From assembly GCA_002633005.1 (NCBI GenBank), contig NMRA01000704.1, positions 37,310 to 99,309 on the forward strand: 62,000 nt of DNA, in the 5' to 3' direction. Both the position numbers and the translations under genes were made by a program. A model generated the notes under the pieces. It worked only from the letters and a program-made list of their open reading frames with translations, did no database searches and had not been told where the DNA came from. This stretch comes from Phoronis australis (lineage: Eukaryota; Phoronida; Phoronidae). This document shows, one piece after another, positions 59,301 to 62,000 of the stretch; positions within the stretch are counted from its first letter, which is position 1; every line of letters begins with the position of its first letter.

Positions 59301-59627
59301 GTTCAATCTGGCGCCATCGTTGCATACTTTCCCTTGCAAGCTGTTCCTTGATGTACTTCCAGTGGCATTTGTTCCGCGATAGTGCACCTGTACGTAGATC
59401 GTGCAGCGTGCGGAAGACGTTTTGTGCTTATGTTATACCTTTTATGACTTACTGGCTCTCTCCGTCAGAAGTCGTTTCATTTTACCTTTCATCTTGCCTG
59501 CTTAAGTAGAATCCCCGACACAAAAGAAAGTTGATTCCCGCGCCAGAAATAAGAAACTGTGCCTCGTTATTTCCTGCAGAAAATCGACTGGGAGCACTCA
59601 AACTGGCTTGTGCTGTTGGATAGAACT
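56309..59627 (+). other. Probable 3' UTR and flank
   Basis: AT-rich with no supported coding exon. I did not find a single clear polyadenylation signal that stands out, so the transcript end is not called. Confidence 0.5.
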
Positions 59628-60719
59628 GGGCTGCGTCCGTAGATATTATTCAAGGGCCAGCGCAGACGAAGAGCCACGCGTCTCCTATGAAAATTAGCGC
59701 AGCCCATACACGTAGCTCACGTAGTCTATGGGCAATTACTAATTTTTCGCCTTGGCTTTGGATTTTAGTCTGCTCCCGATCAGGATACGGATTTTTGTTT
59801 TTGCTTCAAGTTGTAGACCAATTTTCTAACTTGGCCTTAGCTAATATCGTAGACTGGGTTTCAGTCAAAAGACAATAGACTCTTCTAGAAGCAGTACCGA
59901 GGTCTGTCGCCAAATGAACTGAAAATGTAACTCGCACGGCAGTGAGACCAATGTCTCACTTGGTGAAGTTCATTTACCCAGCGAGTGTAAATCCGCGTAT
60001 TTTACGGGTGAGTGTTGGATCCAAAATGAACCAATCATCTGCTACCAATATATGGCTTGCTAGCTCGGCATTGCAACCGTGTTTGCTTCCCGAATTCCAC
60101 GGCACTCCTGAAGTCGGTTAATGGACCTGCAAACCCTGGACACTGACCAGTACTCGCAAGACACAGCTTACGCACCCGAAAGGCTCGGCTGGTGTATCGG
60201 GACTCGGCTTGTGAACTTATCGCTGAATCGTAGTCGTGTGAATTAGTGAGCCGTGGTTTTTTGGGTGTGCAAGCCGTGCTCATGAGTCGGTGCACTAAGT
60301 TCACAGGTCCGCTAGGGGTATTCACGAGTTGTTGTGGCGTGTTGTTTAGGTTAATACCTGTATTACAGTTACGCTGATGACTAAAAAACCGTAGATTGCA
60401 GGTCTGTGAGCATCTTTATTCTTACCTCAGTCGCCGCGTGCGGGTATAGTGCCACTTGAGGCAGATGGCTGAGATCGCTGCGCTCGGTCTGCGGTAGCCC
60501 TAGGACACTCGGGACTATATAGCGTGATCATGTCCTTCGTACAGTGCATGGCGATATCTTGCCTGATATCGCTTTTCTCACTAGAAACCTGACCTACAGA
60601 ATGATGTCCTGCACAATTTCGTTGCGCTAACGCAAGGAACTCTAGAAAACGCAACATTTCGCGAGATTTGATGATATTAGCTCAACTGGTGAATTTCTTG
60701 CATCTACCGAACGCAGCCC
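59628..60719. mobile_element. TIR element with GGGCTGCGT ends
   Basis: GGGCTGCGTCCGTAGAT at the left against the inverse of ATCTACCGAACGCAGCCC at the right (about 18 bp, one gap and one mismatch). Inside no transposase is recognised. Related ends occur at 61481 and 61887 (the latter opens toward the window end). No clear target duplication. Confidence 0.6.
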
Positions 60720-61049
60720 AGGCCTCCAGTACTGTCTTCCTCCACTTTATCTGTTGTGATCCGTGGGTTGTTTAGTCTTACATTTTGTAGTAAAAGACTA
60801 TTTCGGCTGATTAAGCCGAGGTTCTCTTACCAACTATATTTTAGCGAAATATAGGGAAGTGTCTGGTTTTGACGACATGGTTGTTGAGTTTCGAGGGCCG
60901 GGAAAGTTAGTCACACGAGCCTAGGTAGTTGAGATTCCACTCTTCTGTCAAACAACTATTCTTAATTCGGTCGTGCATTATTCTTAAGCTCGTCCAAAAG
61001 CCTCGTGTCTTGTTTTACTTGAGCCAAGTGTGTGGCCGTGACCCCTGGT
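60720..61049. other. Unassigned flank
   Basis: No repeat or gene recognised; an ATTCGGCTGATTAAGCCGAG inverted word near 60799-60825 could form a small hairpin. Confidence 0.4.
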
Positions 61050-61351
61050 CATGGGTGGCGCACCATATGGGCTGGGGGCTATAGCCCCTACTTTTTTCAG
61101 TGCTGTACCGCCCATGGTCTATAGGCGGCCCACCACAGGGGGGCTCAGTGGCGGATTTAGAGGGAGCCATGCCCCTCCCAAAAAAATTCGATCTCTCAGA
61201 TTCCATATGGCAGTTCGGGTGCGAATGTCTCGTGGGCAACATCCTGGCTAATACTCTGCCCTGGCACCCCTAACTCAAAATCCTGAATCATCCCCTGGGC
61301 TGGGGGGGGGGAGCTTTAGCAGCCCTCTTTTTCTGTTCTGCGCCGCCCATG
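61050..61351 (+). mobile_element. ATGGGCGGCGC dimeric repeat split by a later insertion
   Basis: First unit 61050-61125 and second unit up to CACCACAGGGGGGCT at 61145. The second unit resumes at 61297 with GGGCTGGGG and ends GCGCCGCCCATG at 61351. The interruption, 61146-61296, starts CAGTGGCGGATTTAG and is flanked by GGGCT on both sides (61141-61145, 61297-61301). Confidence 0.8.
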
Positions 61352-62000
61352 CGGTGATGGCACGAATGGGACACTCCCCTGTAAAGCTAGTGTGGTCACC
61401 TGCTTCGGTTGTAACGCTTGACGATATCTCGCTAATGTTTCTCTGTTGTCGCTTCGTTTAGTAAGAAACTCGCATTACAGAACGCAGCCCTGTCCTTTCT
61501 GCAGGCTTCGAATGTTGCTTTGCCTATCTAATTCTGCCTGCAACCGCAGTAGGCGCGATTGGCATGACCGTGTGTCTAGGATGTAGTGAAGTTACCCCAC
61601 ATTTTTCTGAAAGAATTCCGTAAGTGGATATATGTCTTCTTCACCCTTTGCTTATTACGTCACTCATTTTAAAGATTTTCTGCTTACCCTTGATTGCTCG
61701 TGCTCGTGTCAACACTTAGGCTTTGCATGTCTTGCTTCTTGATTATTTTCAATCATGTATGGTCATCCGCACAGGCCCTTTTCCGCAAAAATTTGGCCCG
61801 AGTTCTGCAGACGCTAGAATCTCGCGAAGGAAGCTTGTAAATGCGTGACGAAGTCACGAATTCTTGCCAATACGCAAGGCACGCTTGGGCTGCGTTCCGT
61901 TGACCCTAGACATTAGTTTGCTTTCAGGGAAAAGTTTCGCTTAATTGAACGAAAGTTGTGAATTCTACCCACAATTTATGAATTTTATACGATGATTCAA
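61352..62000. other. Unassigned end of window
   Basis: Carries GAACGCAGCCCTG (about 61478) and TGGGCTGCGTTCCG (about 61886), ends of the same family as 59628-60719; the second continues past the window. Confidence 0.45.

Noticed and set aside
59228-59509. 93-codon plus-strand frame
   Set aside because: Cys/Ser-rich with no family resemblance and no splice context; not supported.
60410-60730. Possible small nuclear RNA or tRNA near the GC-rich stretch
   Set aside because: No box A/B, no U1, U2 or U6 signature; the stretch is part of the TIR element at 59628-60719.

Overview
The window is eukaryotic and looks like an animal genome. It has a single protein gene split into short exons with GT/AG introns, large AT-rich introns, many DNA-transposon remnants, microsatellites and three runs of N (27948-28071, 38460, 55897). 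The protein exons are very close to vertebrate GRK5, yet the repeats are not those of vertebrates. I therefore favour a marine invertebrate, perhaps an invertebrate deuterostome or a lophotrochozoan. That placement is inference; I could not settle the species.

The one gene I can support is a plus-strand G-protein-coupled receptor kinase of the GRK4/5/6 subfamily. Fourteen exons, numbered 2-15 here, run from 9311 to 55529 and join in frame with no internal stop. They encode about 553 residues: a basic N-terminal patch, the RGS-homology (RH) domain (exons 2-6), an AGC-type kinase domain (exons 7-12), the active-site tether (exon 13) and a basic C-terminal tail (exons 14-15). The first coding exon, about 18 residues in the family, was not found; it may lie upstream of the window or be too short to spot. 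Exon 14 can also be read through its donor to a different C-terminus. The terminal exon lies in a 410-bp near-identical direct duplication joined by a single N, probably an assembly overlap.

Layout: 1-9310 is 5' flank or intron 1, with the end of a Tc1-like element, a long GT tract and a foldback repeat at 3.8-6.6 kb. 9407-37684 is one 28-kb intron that holds most of the mobile elements: a 6-bp-TSD MITE, a THAP-domain remnant, a Harbinger transposase fragment in inverted copies, a 364-bp perfect-ended hairpin, a Tc1-like element containing the gap, and foldback elements. 37685-55529 holds the remaining exons, with tandem repeats sitting directly on or beside three splice sites and a piggyBac derivative in intron 13. 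56309-62000 is 3' flank with a TIR element and a nested insertion near the end.

I see no rRNA, tRNA, CRISPR array or second intact gene. The most unusual structure is the repeat expansion at splice sites: five copies of the exon-5 acceptor (49-bp period) and four copies of the exon-6 donor region (about 50-56-bp period). Every extra copy that could be used would bring an in-frame stop. I found no new multi-gene system here. The short TIR elements with consistent 6-bp target duplications and the repeat-built hairpin are the best candidates for undescribed repeat families.
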